Made by a program: the position numbers and the translations under genes
Origin: Shewanella metallivivens
GTDB taxonomy: Bacteria > Pseudomonadota > Gammaproteobacteria > Enterobacterales > Shewanellaceae
NCBI RefSeq assembly: GCF_028750675.1
Contig: NZ_JAQQPZ010000002.1
Location: 1,800-65,799, forward strand
Direction: 5' to 3'
DNA length: 64,000 nucleotides
Part shown: piece by piece, positions 46,192 to 56,200 of the stretch
How the letters are laid out: every line of letters starts with the position of its first letter
Numbering within the stretch: the stretch's first letter is position 1
The notes under the pieces: model-generated
What the model was told of the DNA's origin: nothing
The model's input: the letters and a program-made list of their open reading frames with translations, nothing else
Databases searched by the model: none

Positions 46192-46557
46192 TTACACCTT
46201 CATGTAAATGAATAAGGCTAAAGGTCCGTTTAGGCGGATAACTGCATGGTACTCTCGCGTATCAGAGGTACCCATTTCCTGAAATCGTATGGATTTTTCG
46301 ATGAGTTTCTTCAACAAATTTGAAAACACTTCAAGATAAAAGTTGTTTTTTATCCCAAAATAGTGTTGATTGAATTGCATTAGCCATAATAAAGTAAAAA
46401 TCCTTTCCGCGATTACCATCATATTAACATTTTTGTGCATCAAATAGGTAATGACGCTAACGTTTGAAACTTTCACTATGAAGTCCATAGCATTGCTGGT
46501 TACAATTTGGTAATGAGCAAATAAGAATAAGTCATACACTAAATATAAGTAATACAC
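46192..46557 (-). CDS. Doubtful ORF at the island end
   Basis: A 121-residue frame with mixed hydrophobic stretches (LYLVYDLFLFAHYQI, IFTLLWLMQF) and a polar C-terminus. No motif, no ribosome-binding site of note and no recognised family. The composition is that of AT-rich sequence read through, but the length without stops in such sequence earns it a mention. It could be a remnant. Confidence 0.2.
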   Translation of the reverse strand: MYYLYLVYDLFLFAHYQIVTSNAMDFIVKVSNVSVITYLMHKNVNMMVIAERIFTLLWLMQFNQHYFGIKNNFYLEVFSNLLKKLIEKSIRFQEMGTSDTREYHAVIRLNGPLALFIYMKV

Positions 46558-46592
46558 CTAATATAAGTGGTATAAATATAAAAGGACATTGA

Positions 46593-47399
46593 ATGCATCA
46601 ACATATATTTACTCAACCTATTGTCAGTGAAATTAAGCAACCTACGTTATTAACGCTGCGTTTATTAGACTCTGTGAGTGATTTGTTGGTGTTGTCAGCA
46701 ATGAGTAACCCGTTAATTGAGTTTGTCATTAGTCAAGTTAATACAACTGAGGCCACATTAATCGTGCGACATCAGCCTTTTATTAGCTTAGTTTACGAGC
46801 ATTGCCAAGCCGTCGCTGAAAAATATGATCAAGTCAGATTGATAGGTCAAGGTTCACGTTTATATCCAATGATGGGTATTGCACCAAGAGTGTGTATCGA
46901 ACAACTGAGAAAAGGGTTAAGCCTAAATATTCAAGCAGATCAAAACGTTTATTTTAGTTTGGATAAAAATGCACGGTTTGAATTAATTTCTCTTGAGCAA
47001 GACTTACGTATTTTAAGTGAACCTCATGCGCTTGTGATGGCAAAGGCAATTTTAGGACGTAAGTTTGACTATGATGAACCTTCATCAATGTTGGCGGTTC
47101 ATATCAGTGAGTTAGAACAAGTTCGCCGAGATTTACGGGATTATTTAAAAGGGGAGTCGGGCAAAATTCACCCAGGTGTGTCAACTGAGCTGTTAAAGCT
47201 TGATCATTTATTGCAAAATAAACACCAGTGGTTGCTCAGAACGTACCATCAATCATTAGAGCGCTCAAGCTTAGGCCGTTCCTCAAACGAGCAAATGTCT
47301 AGTATTGAACAATTACAGCGTAAACTTGATTGTTTTGAATTACTCGCGCCTCAAGATGTATCAGACATGGTGAATAAACTGTCTGATGACGAAATTTAA
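46593..47399 (+). CDS. Hypothetical cytosolic protein
   Basis: A 268-residue soluble protein with no signal, membrane segment or recognisable enzymatic motif. The N-terminal half looks alpha/beta, and the C-terminal half is helical with charged heptads (about 165-235: ISELEQVRRDLRDYLKG, LLKLDHLLQNKHQWLLRTYHQSLERS), perhaps a coiled coil. Codon use is normal for the chromosome, unlike the island to its left, so it marks the island's right edge. It lies 21 bases ahead of rlmA and is probably cotranscribed. Confidence 0.7.
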   Translation: MHQHIFTQPIVSEIKQPTLLTLRLLDSVSDLLVLSAMSNPLIEFVISQVNTTEATLIVRHQPFISLVYEHCQAVAEKYDQVRLIGQGSRLYPMMGIAPRVCIEQLRKGLSLNIQADQNVYFSLDKNARFELISLEQDLRILSEPHALVMAKAILGRKFDYDEPSSMLAVHISELEQVRRDLRDYLKGESGKIHPGVSTELLKLDHLLQNKHQWLLRTYHQSLERSSLGRSSNEQMSSIEQLQRKLDCFELLAPQDVSDMVNKLSDDEI

Positions 47400-47420
47400 A
47401 AATCTATTTAGAGTCTCTTC

Positions 47421-48254
47421 ATGCCTTATATTTGCCCCATTTGCTCTGCAGCGTTAACACTCAGTGATAAAAGTTGGGCATGCCCTAAACGTCATCAGTT
47501 TGATTGTGCCAAAGAAGGGTATGTTAATTTATTGCCAGTACAAAAGAAAAAAACCAAAGACCCTGGCGACAACAAAGAGATGATGATTGCCCGTCGAGAG
47601 TTTCTTAACAAAGGGTTTTATCAACCGCTGAGTGACAAGGTTAATCAATTAGCGATTGATTACGCTTGCCATGCTGAGACGATATTGGATATCGGTTGTG
47701 GCGAAGGGTATTATAGCCATCGTTTGTTTGAAACACTGCAACATTCAAGGCCAAAGTCGTGCGAACTTTACGGCTTAGATATTTCCAAATCTGCTATACG
47801 TTCTGCAGCAAAACGTTATCCCGAGTTACACTTTTGTGTGGCAAGTGTGTTTGAAATGCCATTTGCAGATGACTGCATAGATTTAGCCATCCGTATTTAT
47901 GCTCCGTCAAAAGCAGAAGAGCTGCAACGTGTGATGAAACCCGGCAGTATATTGATTACTGTGTCACCAGGGCCAATGCATCACTTTGCATTAAAGCAAA
48001 AAATATATAGCAACCCACGGCTACATCCTCAAGAATCCTTGTATATAGAGGGGTTTAATTATCTAGCTCATGAATCGTTAACTTATCCGCTGACATTGAC
48101 TCAAGCTGATGATATTGAACACTTCCTTAATATGACGCCATACGCCTGGAAGTTAAGTGATATGCAAAAGCGACAAATAATAGAGCAAGGGCTCGAATGT
48201 GAGATCGATTTTAAAATTGAAATCCATCAGCGCGAACAATCGTCAGGTGATTAA
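47421..48254 (+). CDS. rlmA: 23S rRNA (guanine(745)-N1)-methyltransferase RlmA
   Basis: A 277-residue enzyme with an N-terminal four-Cys/His zinc finger (YICPICSAALTL..WACPKRHQFDCAKEGYVNLL) and a Rossmann-like methyltransferase domain (ILDIGCGEGYYSHRL, motif I, then GLDISKSAIRSAAKRYPELHFCVASVFEMPFADDCIDL). KKTKDPGDNKEM is a further family marker. It methylates N1 of G745 in 23S rRNA. The order hypothetical-rlmA-csp and the lack of overlap suggest a two-gene unit ending before the cold-shock promoter. Confidence 0.92.
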   Translation: MPYICPICSAALTLSDKSWACPKRHQFDCAKEGYVNLLPVQKKKTKDPGDNKEMMIARREFLNKGFYQPLSDKVNQLAIDYACHAETILDIGCGEGYYSHRLFETLQHSRPKSCELYGLDISKSAIRSAAKRYPELHFCVASVFEMPFADDCIDLAIRIYAPSKAEELQRVMKPGSILITVSPGPMHHFALKQKIYSNPRLHPQESLYIEGFNYLAHESLTYPLTLTQADDIEHFLNMTPYAWKLSDMQKRQIIEQGLECEIDFKIEIHQREQSSGD

Positions 48255-48337
48255 ATGATGCAAATAACTATCTGATGCTCAAAGATAAACCGAATTGTTG
48301 ATTCGTCAAAAAAATGTAGGCTATGGCTTGATGTTTG

Positions 48338-48365
48338 TTGACTTATTCTGAGAATGGTTTATAGT
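48338..48365 (+). promoter_or_regulatory. Strong sigma70-like promoter of the cold-shock gene
   Basis: TTGACT (48338-48343) and TATAGT (48360-48365) are separated by 16 bases. Transcription starting about seven bases downstream would give a 5' leader of roughly 130 bases, similar in size to the structured leaders of cspA-type mRNAs. Confidence 0.65.
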
Positions 48366-48502
48366 CTACTTAGCTTGAAGGTTGGGCTTATATTTATGTG
48401 TTTCAATACGACCAGTTTCGTCCTGTGAACATAAGTAATACCGGCATTTTCCAGCTTTACCGCCGTTAAGGCTTTAATTATATATTTTACAGGATTTATA
48501 TC

Positions 48503-48712
48503 ATGTCTCAAGTTACTGGTGTTGTTAAGTGGTTCAACTCTGACAAAGGTTTCGGATTTATCGAGCAAGAGTCTGGTCCAGACGTATTCGTTCACTTCCG
48601 TGCTATCAACTCTGACGGTTTCAAAACTCTTGACGAAGGTCAGAAAGTATCTTTCACTGTGACTCAAGGTCAGAAAGGTCCTCAAGCTGAAAACGTTTCA
48701 GTAGTTGGCTAA
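48503..48712 (+). CDS. Cold-shock domain protein (Csp family)
   Basis: A 69-residue single cold-shock domain with both RNA-binding motifs, [12 protein letters not shown] (RNP1) and DVFVHF (RNP2), and the usual ending [10 protein letters not shown]. These proteins bind single-stranded nucleic acid and act as RNA chaperones or antiterminators. Codon use is highly biased, as in strongly expressed genes. A strong promoter lies about 140 bases upstream and a terminator follows. Assigning a letter (A, C or E) is not safe. Confidence 0.92.
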   Translation: MSQVTGVVKWFNSDKGFGFIEQESGPDVFVHFRAINSDGFKTLDEGQKVSFTVTQGQKGPQAENVSVVG

Positions 48713-48749
48713 TATTTCTATCTAGTTTCGACTAGATATAGATAATAAG

Positions 48750-48779
48750 ACTGTAGCATTTATGCTGCAGTTTTTTTTT
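48750..48779 (+). terminator. Terminator of the cold-shock gene
   Basis: CTGTAGCAT and ATGCTGCAG form a stem with one imperfect pair over two bases, followed by nine T residues. Confidence 0.85.
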
Positions 48780-49044
48780 GCGAATTTAAACTGACTTAGT
48801 ACGAATTCTATAAGCGACATCGGCGTTTAAACGAGATAAACCGCCTCTATTTTACTTCCTCTTCTGTTTTGATTTTATTACCATTTTTGATTACTCAGTC
48901 GTTGACGTTTCAACATCTAGAAGACACATTCGTGCTTAGATTGTAGTTAACTGGTCACGTAGAGTCTGGCTTAGACATTGAATGTGAGTAGATTTTAATT
49001 TGATATAACGTTCAAAAGAAGCGCATATTCCATGAAAAAGCCCA
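48780..49044. other. Gene-free gap between csp and the ABC exporter
   Basis: About 265 bases between convergent units. No ORF or repeat is convincing. Confidence 0.4.
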
Positions 49045-49070
49045 TAAAAAAGACCCGCGTTAACGGGCCT
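49045..49070 (-). terminator. Terminator of the ABC exporter operon
   Basis: On the minus strand AGGCCCG and CGGGTCT pair with one mismatch around a short loop, followed by TTTTTT. It lies 25 bases past the ATP-binding subunit's stop. Confidence 0.75.
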
Positions 49071-49094
49071 ATTTTACTGGCATAGTGCAATGGC

Positions 49095-49994
49095 TTATGA
49101 GAAAAGGGTTTCCTCTAGTGTTCGACCTTTGAGTATGGCTTTGTATCGCCATTGCTTTTCTGCTAATAAGCTTAAGATTTGTTGTTCAAGCTCAAAATTA
49201 CGTTGTTTTTGATACTCAATAACATACTGCTCATCACCACTGCGTTTAACTTCAATGACTTGGTTTAATCCGAGTAATTGTTGATGCAAGCTATCCATAT
49301 CGCACACTTGCATCGTCAATGTAATAAAATCAGTTGCCTGACTGGCTTTAATCGACACGGATTGCTGTAGTTTACCTTGTTCAAGATATACTACTTGATC
49401 ACACAGTTTCTCAAGTTCATCCAAGTTGTGCGAGCTGATTAAAAAGGTTGTATCGTTTGATAAATCCTTAACGATTTGGCGTATTTTTTTGGCATTAGCA
49501 GGATCGAGCCCTGCCGTTGGCTCATCAAGTAGTACAATGCTCGGTGAGCCAATTAACGCTTGGGCAATCGATACTCGTTTACTCATACCATGGCTAAGGC
49601 TTTTAGGTTTTGCTTGTGCTGACTCAGCTAAATCGACTAGTGCTAAGACACGTAAAGCTTCTTGCTTGGCATCGGCTTGACTGAAGCCTTGCAGAGTGGC
49701 AAAAAATTGCAGCTGCGAAGCAATGGTAAAATGTGGGTCAAGTTCTGCATCTTGCGGTAGGGCAGATAGCACCCCTTGAAGCGCCTTACTACCAGGGGCA
49801 TGGCCAAGGATGGTCAAGCTGCCTTGAGTCGGCTGAATGTAGCCACAGAGTAAGCTAAACAGTGTGGTTTTACCCGCACCATTTGGGCCAACTAATGCAA
49901 TCGGTGCACCAGCGTCTAAGCTTAGGTTAATGTTGTCGAGAGCTAATTTATTGGGGTAGTGCTTCGATAAATTATTGCATTGAATTAGGCTCAT
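49095..49994 (-). CDS. ABC transporter ATP-binding protein
   Basis: A 299-residue ATPase: Walker A GPNGAGKTT, the signature motif LSHGMSKR, Walker B IVLLDEPTAG and the switch His in ISSHNLDELEKL. A C-terminal extension of about 80 residues (from ATDFITLTMQ) is common in drug/lipid-type exporters of the ABC-2 class. Its start overlaps the stop of the permease gene by four bases, so the two form a pair. The substrate is unknown. Confidence 0.9.
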   Translation of the reverse strand: MSLIQCNNLSKHYPNKLALDNINLSLDAGAPIALVGPNGAGKTTLFSLLCGYIQPTQGSLTILGHAPGSKALQGVLSALPQDAELDPHFTIASQLQFFATLQGFSQADAKQEALRVLALVDLAESAQAKPKSLSHGMSKRVSIAQALIGSPSIVLLDEPTAGLDPANAKKIRQIVKDLSNDTTFLISSHNLDELEKLCDQVVYLEQGKLQQSVSIKASQATDFITLTMQVCDMDSLHQQLLGLNQVIEVKRSGDEQYVIEYQKQRNFELEQQILSLLAEKQWRYKAILKGRTLEETLFS

Positions 49995-50824
49995 AGGGCA
50001 CTCCGTTTCATCAATAAATAACCTAAACCTAAAATGACAACAGTTTGCAGTAAAGGGATTGGCGAGTAAGCCAGTGACCCCAAACCTTGTGTATTTATCA
50101 TGCTTGATATTTGAGAACCCGGTAATATCATGTTTAACCCGCTAAGTTGCGGAAATTTGAAATTAATCAACCCAATAATAATTGAGACAAGCGCCCAAAG
50201 AATAATCGCAAAAATACTGGCTTGTCTTGCTGAGTTAGCATGTAGTGACAAGAGGGCCATTGCTGCGGTGTATGGTAATACGACAATAAAAAGATTAACC
50301 ATTACGAGTAGGCTGGTGGTGAGCGACGGAATGAATAAGCTCATATCGCGAGTAAGCACCATGGCGATGGTGGCCAGCAGAGTCAGTATAATTAACGACA
50401 GTTGGATTAGCATTTGTCCCGCGAAACGCCCAAAGAAAAGGCTGCCGCGACTCACTCGCAAGGTTAAAAAGCGTAAACTCCCACGCTGTTTGTCTGAGCT
50501 AAACTGGTCAGCGGCGATAAAGATGCTAAACATAGGAAACAAATACAAAGCCGCGAGCCAGAATACAGCGAATTCAGCGACAGGCCATTCAAATAAATGC
50601 TGTAAACTGCCCGGGCCAAATAGCGCTTCGGTAAAGCTTCTAAAATTAGGGCCCATAATAAATTCAGAGGCACTTTTGATTGGATAAAGTAATAAAATCG
50701 CCCAAATAAGCATAAAAGCAATTAGGGCGACCATGCCACTTTTATTAGTAAAGCGCTTAGTGAGCTCGTATTTGGCCAATAACCCAATATGGGACAGACC
50801 CGATGGGGGCGTAACGTGTTGCAT
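49991..50824 (-). CDS. ABC-2-type transporter permease
   Basis: A 277-residue membrane protein with six predicted helices, in the ABC-2 arrangement: one near residues 31-50, a group between about 87 and 250, and a soluble N-terminus. The loop FSSDKQRGSLRFLTLRVSRGSLFFGRFAGQ is the coupling-helix region typical of NosY-like/ABC-2 permeases. It pairs with the downstream overlapping ATPase gene. Export is more likely than import because no binding protein is present. Substrate unknown. Confidence 0.87.
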   Translation of the reverse strand: MQHVTPPSGLSHIGLLAKYELTKRFTNKSGMVALIAFMLIWAILLLYPIKSASEFIMGPNFRSFTEALFGPGSLQHLFEWPVAEFAVFWLAALYLFPMFSIFIAADQFSSDKQRGSLRFLTLRVSRGSLFFGRFAGQMLIQLSLIILTLLATIAMVLTRDMSLFIPSLTTSLLVMVNLFIVVLPYTAAMALLSLHANSARQASIFAIILWALVSIIIGLINFKFPQLSGLNMILPGSQISSMINTQGLGSLAYSPIPLLQTVVILGLGYLLMKRSAL

Positions 50825-50915
50825 AGTAATTATCCTTGGATGAAACGCATTAATGTTGATCTCAGTGATGATGCCCGTTGTGCCTTCACCTTTTTTTACA
50901 CTATTGCTTAACGGG

Positions 50916-51569
50916 TTAGTCGAGTAATGTTTCTAGTTGAGCCATTTTTTGCTCTAGTGCGTTAACTCTTTCAGTTAATTCTGCGATGCGGGCTTCTTGA
51001 GCCAAACTGTGTTGAGTTTGAGCAGAGACTTGAATACTGTCACTACTATTAACTTGATGATCATCAATATTACCGCTAAAACATTCTAAAAAACGGCAAT
51101 CTCGCTTGTTTGGTTCGCGAGCTAACTGCACAACAAGCGGGGTTTCGCGTTGGCTTAAGCCCAGTAATGCTGCTTCGACTTGGCTCACGTCGCTAAATTC
51201 ATGTAAGCGCGGTGTTCGTGTTTTGAGTTCGCCAGGTGTTTGTGGGCCACGTAAAAGCAGTACACATATTAATGCGACTTCAGCGCTGCTGAGTTGTAAT
51301 TCACTAAATTCGGTATTACAAAATCGATGTTTGTATTTAACTACGCGACTGCCAAACCCTGTTTGCTCACTGATTAAGCGTTTTTTAGTTAAGTCATCAA
51401 TGATGGTTTGTACTTCTGATTCACTTAATGACATTACAGGTTCACGGCTACTTTTTTGATTGCATGCGAGGGTTAACGAATTAAGTGACAGAGGATATTG
51501 GTCGGGGGTGGTGAGTTCTTTTTCGAGTAAGCAGCCGATTACGCGGGCTTCTAATGACGTCAATTCCAT
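50916..51569 (-). CDS. yceH: YceH family protein (DUF480)
   Basis: A 217-residue protein with two winged-helix-like domains ([44 protein letters not shown] in outline, then [30 protein letters not shown]) and a C-terminal coiled coil (about 185-215: [21 protein letters not shown]). This is the DUF480/YceH pattern. The biochemical role is unknown. It stands alone between the ABC exporter and cvfB, on the same strand as both. Confidence 0.88.
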   Translation of the reverse strand: MELTSLEARVIGCLLEKELTTPDQYPLSLNSLTLACNQKSSREPVMSLSESEVQTIIDDLTKKRLISEQTGFGSRVVKYKHRFCNTEFSELQLSSAEVALICVLLLRGPQTPGELKTRTPRLHEFSDVSQVEAALLGLSQRETPLVVQLAREPNKRDCRFLECFSGNIDDHQVNSSDSIQVSAQTQHSLAQEARIAELTERVNALEQKMAQLETLLD

Positions 51570-51688
51570 ACACTGTCCTTATAAAAAATCGATGTAATAC
51601 TGGGTGTTATTCTTTGCGTTGGCCGAAGCATAAATAACATTATGAGCGAGTAAATACCCACTCATATTGTTTGTGCGATAACATTGAT

Positions 51689-52522
51689 TTACATGGTTAG
51701 ACGAATACCATCGCTGTCGATGCTGATGTCACCTGCTTTAAATAAACCGCCAATCGATTTCTTAAAGGCTTTCTTACTCATGCCTAATTGGTCGTAAATG
51801 ATGTCTGCATCGGTTTTATCATGCAAAGGTAAAAATCCATCAGCGCTTCGCAGTTTATTAATAATCAGGCGGGCGTTTTTGTCTAAATCTTCTTTACCAC
51901 TTTTTTGTAAAACCAAATCAATTTTGCCGTCACTGCGCATGGTTTTAATAAAGCCGGTCAGCTTTTGGCCAAAGCGCAGCTTTTGAAAAACCTCATTAGT
52001 GTAAATAACACCCCAATGCTTGTTGTTAATAATGGCTTTGTAACCTAAATCGGTGGTGCCACCGATGATTAAATTAACTTGTTCGCCGGGGGTATAATGA
52101 GCTTCAGTTTTGTCGACAAACTTATCCACTTTAGATGACGCCATAATGCGTTCATCGGCATGGTTGGCATGGACATAAACTAAATACGATCGGCCTTCTT
52201 CTGCGGGTTTGTGTTGTTCGCCAAAAGGTAACAGTAAATCTTTGTCTAAGCCCCAGTCTAAAAATGCGCCATATGGACCCGTAGCGACGACTTTTAAGTA
52301 TGCAAACTCACCGACTTGTCCCAAGGCTTTTTGGGTCGTTGCAATCACAATGTCTTCAGAGTCGAGATAAAGAAATACATCGACCATATCACCGACATTA
52401 CAACCGGTAGGGACAAATTTATTAGGAAGCAAGACCTGTCCTAGCTCTTGAGCATTTAAGTAAACTCCAAAGTTTACTTGCTTAACCACTTCTAATGAAT
52501 GACGTTTACCGATTTGTATCAT
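51689..52522 (-). CDS. CvfB/YitL-type S1-domain RNA-binding protein
   Basis: A 277-residue protein with three consecutive S1-like OB folds followed by a winged helix. Markers are the N-terminal LEVVKQVNFGVYLNA, then GEFAYLKVVATGPYGAFLDWGLDKDLLLPFGEQ, then KLTGFIKTMRSDGKIDLVLQK, and the C-terminal YDQLGMSKKAFKKSIGGLFKAGDISI. Homologues bind RNA; in Staphylococcus CvfB affects virulence gene expression, but its role in Gram-negatives is not established. Start and length agree with the family. Confidence 0.86.
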   Translation of the reverse strand: MIQIGKRHSLEVVKQVNFGVYLNAQELGQVLLPNKFVPTGCNVGDMVDVFLYLDSEDIVIATTQKALGQVGEFAYLKVVATGPYGAFLDWGLDKDLLLPFGEQHKPAEEGRSYLVYVHANHADERIMASSKVDKFVDKTEAHYTPGEQVNLIIGGTTDLGYKAIINNKHWGVIYTNEVFQKLRFGQKLTGFIKTMRSDGKIDLVLQKSGKEDLDKNARLIINKLRSADGFLPLHDKTDADIIYDQLGMSKKAFKKSIGGLFKAGDISIDSDGIRLTM

Positions 52523-53117
52523 GAATGACTCTACTTAATAAAAAATGAAAAGGTGTTTTCAATCGATTAATTATACACGTAAATCAACACTAAGTTGTGT
52601 CATTTACCGTGAGTTGAAATCGATTTATTCGCTCAGTAGGTCATTGCGCTTAGCTGAGGGTAAAAAATCAGGCTTTTTGCAGTAATTAATGGGTAATTTA
52701 CTTGCATTACACAGCATTGCAGGTTTTAATTGCGCCGATTTTAGCAAGCTGGTTTAACGTTGATAAAGTGATCTTATTTTTACTTTATGCAGTAAAACAC
52801 TCGTTACAAAAATTGAGTTACGTCAAACCAGCAATATTTGCAAGCCATGCAGATGTATGACTAAGATGTGTTGTGCCTTTAATTAAAAGCATCATCATGT
52901 TCATAGGGGATGTTGTTCCTATAAAACTGATGGTATTGAGTCATAAACGTCATACCTCAACGAGCTTAAAGCGTCAGAGCACGACGTGAATTAACTCATG
53001 CTAGTGGCACAAAAATGGCAACTTATACTAGAGATAGCGCTTAGTCGTTATCTGGATTTTAACAAGCAGTCTTATAAAAAGTGCTGCTTAACTTTGATAC
53101 AAATACGGAAAATAATT
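52523..53117. other. Long intergenic region ahead of speA
   Basis: About 595 bases separating divergent cvfB and speA. The last 120 bases form an in-frame extension of speA (from 52998) that has no resemblance to known SpeA N-termini, so it is taken as leader. A small dyad ATAGG/CCTAT lies near 52910. No riboswitch is recognised. Confidence 0.4.
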
Positions 53118-55028
53118 ATGTCTGATTGGTCTATCGAAGATGCTCGCGCGGGTTATAACGTGACTCACTGGAGCCAAGGCTTTTACGGTATTCGTGAAGA
53201 TGGCGAAGTCACAGTGTCACCCGATCCACAAAATCCAGATCATAAAGTCGGTTTAAATGAATTGGCTAGGGATATGGTTAAAGCGGGCGTTTCGTTACCG
53301 GTACTTGTTCGTTTCCCGCAAATTTTGCACCATAGAGTGGAAAGTTTATGCGAAGCCTTTAATGATGCGATTACTAAGTACGAATATCAAAATGATTATT
53401 TGTTAGTTTATCCCATTAAAGTTAACCAACAACAAACTGTTGTTGAAGAGATTTTGGCGAGTCAAAAATCTAAAGAAGTACCGCAATTAGGCCTTGAAGC
53501 AGGCAGTAAACCTGAATTAATGGCTGTATTGGCCATGGCTCAAAAAGCCAGCTCTGTGATTGTCTGTAATGGTTATAAAGACAAAGAATACGTTCGTCTA
53601 GCCTTAATCGGTGAAAAGTTAGGCCATAAAGTCTATATCGTACTTGAAAAGATGTCTGAGCTTAAAATGGTACTGGCTGAAGCTGAAAAACTCGGCGTGA
53701 CTCCTCGTTTAGGTTTACGTGTACGTTTAGCTTTCCAAGGTAAAGGCAAATGGCAAGCAAGTGGTGGCGAAAAGTCTAAATTTGGTTTGTCTGCTGCCCA
53801 AGTATTAAAAGTGGTTGAGCAGTTACAACAAGCGAACATGCTTGAATCATTACAGTTATTGCACTTTCATTTAGGCTCGCAAATTGCCAATATTCGCGAT
53901 ATTCGTCAAGGCGTTGGTGAGGCGGGACGTTTTTACTGTGAGCTACGCCAACTCGGCGCTAAAATTGAATGTTTTGATGTTGGCGGTGGGTTAGCGGTCG
54001 ATTATGACGGCACTCGCAGTCAAAGCAATAACTCAATGAACTACGGTTTAAGTGAGTATGCTAACAATATCGTGAATGTGTTAACCGATTTATGTAATGA
54101 ATACGAGCAGCCTATGCCGCGTATTATTTCGGAATCTGGCCGTCATTTGACAGCACACCACGCAGTATTGATTACTGATGTTATTGGTACTGAAGCGTAC
54201 ATGCCTGAAGTCATTGAAGCACCTGCTGAGGATGCGCCGCAACTGTTGCACAACATGTGGCAGTCGTGGGAAGAAATCAGTGGTGGACACGACCAACGTG
54301 CCATAATTGAAATTTATCACGATACCCAAAGCGATATCGCAGAAGCGCATTCATTGTTCGCCGTTGGCCAATTTAGCTTAGCGCACCGTGCTTGGGCTGA
54401 ACAAACACACTTGCGTGTATGTCATGAAGTGAAAGGTTTACTGAGCAATAATAACCGTTACCATCGTCCTATTATTGATGAATTGAACGAAAAACTGGCT
54501 GATAAGTTTTTTGTTAACTTTTCATTGTTCCAGTCATTACCTGATGCATGGGGTATTGACCAAGTGTTCCCAGTGTTGCCATTATCGGGTTTAGATAAAG
54601 CACCTGAGCGCCGTGCAGTAATGCTTGATATTACCTGTGACTCAGACGGTATTGTTGACCAATACGTGGATGGTCAAGGTATTGAAACCACATTACCAGT
54701 GCCAGCATGGAGCGCAGAAAGCCCATACCTCATCGGCTTCTTTATGGTCGGCGCATACCAAGAAATCTTAGGTGATATGCATAACTTATTTGGTGACACT
54801 AACTCGGCCGTCGTACGTTTAGACGAAGCCGGTTCAGCTAATATTGAGTCGGTTCTTCAAGGCGATACCGTGGCTGACGTTTTACGTTATGTAAACCTAG
54901 ATGCAGACGAGTTTATGCGCACTTTTGAAGAGTTAGTGACGCAACATATCGTTGAAGACGAACGCGCCAGTATTTTAGAAGAGTTGCAAGTCGGTCTTGA
55001 CGGTTACACTTACTTAGAAGATTTCTAA
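53118..55028 (+). CDS. speA: Biosynthetic arginine decarboxylase
   Basis: A 636-residue PLP enzyme of the SpeA class. The PLP Lys lies in VYPIKVNQQ near residue 99, followed by HFHLGSQ and the glycine-rich phosphate-binding [12 protein letters not shown], and a C-terminal beta-sandwich with CDSDG (the substrate-binding Cys/Asp). It makes agmatine from arginine, the first step of one putrescine route. [15 protein letters not shown] matches the family start, with a GGAA site before it, so a 40-codon upstream extension is excluded. A SAM decarboxylase gene follows. Confidence 0.94.
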   Translation: MSDWSIEDARAGYNVTHWSQGFYGIREDGEVTVSPDPQNPDHKVGLNELARDMVKAGVSLPVLVRFPQILHHRVESLCEAFNDAITKYEYQNDYLLVYPIKVNQQQTVVEEILASQKSKEVPQLGLEAGSKPELMAVLAMAQKASSVIVCNGYKDKEYVRLALIGEKLGHKVYIVLEKMSELKMVLAEAEKLGVTPRLGLRVRLAFQGKGKWQASGGEKSKFGLSAAQVLKVVEQLQQANMLESLQLLHFHLGSQIANIRDIRQGVGEAGRFYCELRQLGAKIECFDVGGGLAVDYDGTRSQSNNSMNYGLSEYANNIVNVLTDLCNEYEQPMPRIISESGRHLTAHHAVLITDVIGTEAYMPEVIEAPAEDAPQLLHNMWQSWEEISGGHDQRAIIEIYHDTQSDIAEAHSLFAVGQFSLAHRAWAEQTHLRVCHEVKGLLSNNNRYHRPIIDELNEKLADKFFVNFSLFQSLPDAWGIDQVFPVLPLSGLDKAPERRAVMLDITCDSDGIVDQYVDGQGIETTLPVPAWSAESPYLIGFFMVGAYQEILGDMHNLFGDTNSAVVRLDEAGSANIESVLQGDTVADVLRYVNLDADEFMRTFEELVTQHIVEDERASILEELQVGLDGYTYLEDF

Positions 55029-55059
55029 ATGTAAGCGTAAAAATAAATGGCGACAGGCA

Positions 55060-55092
55060 AAAGGCTTAGTTATGAATAATAACTAAGCCTTT
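55060..55092 (+). terminator. Terminator of speA
   Basis: A nearly perfect 13-14-bp stem (AAAGGCTTAGTTAT with its complement) around a short loop, with T residues behind it, 31 bases past the stop codon. Confidence 0.85.
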
Positions 55093-55157
55093 ATTTATCT
55101 ATGATGCTTAATTTATGATATTAAAGATATAACGTTGTTTGAGGGTGAATCACACTG

Positions 55158-56087
55158 ATGTTTTTTGAAGGTTCTGAAAAAAAAATTGAGCTTATAACCG
55201 CATCGACTCATGGTTCATTGCGTGCGCTTGGTTCAGATTTTTGGACTCAAATTGCCAACCTTGCTAAAGCAGACATCATCTCGGTTATTCATAATCAACA
55301 ATGCGATGCATATTTATTAAGCGAATCGAGTTTGTTTGTCTGGGATAACCGCATCGTTATGCTGACGTGTGGCTTGTCGACCTTAATAGACAGCTTACTA
55401 GCCATGCTCGAACATATCGGTGTTGACCATGTGGCGTTTGTGAGTTATCAACGTAAAAATGAATATTTAGCGCATTTACAAGCATCAACGTTTGCAGACG
55501 ACATTGCTCGTTTACGTCAGTACATACCTGGTAAAGCTTGCCGAATCGGTCACTTAGACAGCCATCATCATTTTATTTTCACCAGTAACTCACCTTGCTT
55601 ATTATCGACGCAAGATAACACTAGCGAACTATTGATGTACCACATTAGCGGGCCAGTCGCGCAATACTTAACCTCAACAAAACAAACAGTAGAGCAAGTT
55701 TGCGCCTTATTAAGTTTAAGTAAATTGTTTGATGGTTTTGATTATGATGCACATTTATTTACCCCGTTAGGGTTTTCTGTTAATGGCATAAAAGGTGAGC
55801 AATATTTTACCATTCACATTACCCCGCAAGAGCAGAGCTCTTATGTTAGTGTTGAAACCAATGTAGATGTTAACTCACCCGATAATCCTATCGCGACGCA
55901 ATTACTGGCTTTATTGCAGCCCATCAGTTGGGACACTATCGGATTTAATACGCCAGTGATTGCGTCTGCTAAGCCGAAAAATATATGTTTAGCCCATTGT
56001 ACTTATCCTATTGAGCAAGATTACCAAGTACATTTTGGTCACTTTCAGCAACTCGACTCTGAGGTGCTGACCCCTGAATTTATGTGA
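55158..56087 (+). CDS. speD: Eukaryotic-type S-adenosylmethionine decarboxylase proenzyme
   Basis: A 309-residue protein of the eukaryotic (PF01536) AdoMetDC class rather than the short E. coli or Bacillus types. FFEGSEKKIEL matches the N-terminal substrate-site loop, LSESS at 54-58 is the self-cleavage site giving the pyruvoyl group from S57, C71 (LTCGL) stands 14 residues on, as Cys82 does from Ser68 in the human enzyme, and FSVNG plus TIHITP supply the processing Ser and His. The Glu that follows in human HITPE is Gln here. It makes decarboxylated SAM for spermidine. It follows speA after a terminator, so it is a separate unit in the same pathway. Confidence 0.88.
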   Translation: MFFEGSEKKIELITASTHGSLRALGSDFWTQIANLAKADIISVIHNQQCDAYLLSESSLFVWDNRIVMLTCGLSTLIDSLLAMLEHIGVDHVAFVSYQRKNEYLAHLQASTFADDIARLRQYIPGKACRIGHLDSHHHFIFTSNSPCLLSTQDNTSELLMYHISGPVAQYLTSTKQTVEQVCALLSLSKLFDGFDYDAHLFTPLGFSVNGIKGEQYFTIHITPQEQSSYVSVETNVDVNSPDNPIATQLLALLQPISWDTIGFNTPVIASAKPKNICLAHCTYPIEQDYQVHFGHFQQLDSEVLTPEFM

Positions 56088-56171
56088 TTAGCTGGGGGAA
56101 TGTTGATTACAACTTTTAATGGCAGCTAAAGCCTTAATTAAAAAGTCGTTGATAATGCCTCTTTAAATGAT

Positions 56172-56200
56172 AAAGCCAACGTTTAGGCGTTGGCTTTTTT
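56172..56200 (+). terminator. Terminator of the SAM decarboxylase gene
   Basis: AAAGCCAACG and CGTTGGCTTT pair perfectly over six bases, followed by T residues, 84 bases past the stop. Confidence 0.9.

Larger units (their letters stand above)
45529..46592. other. Non-coding island end
   Basis: About 1.06 kb with little coding potential. It contains the second copy of the 41-bp repeat (45953-45993), preceded by a 36-codon frame ending ALFPKSVTLP-stop, and a questionable minus-strand ORF. Just before the next gene is a pair of near-identical segments (AAATATAAGT / AATATAAGT) 20 bases apart. Confidence 0.45.
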
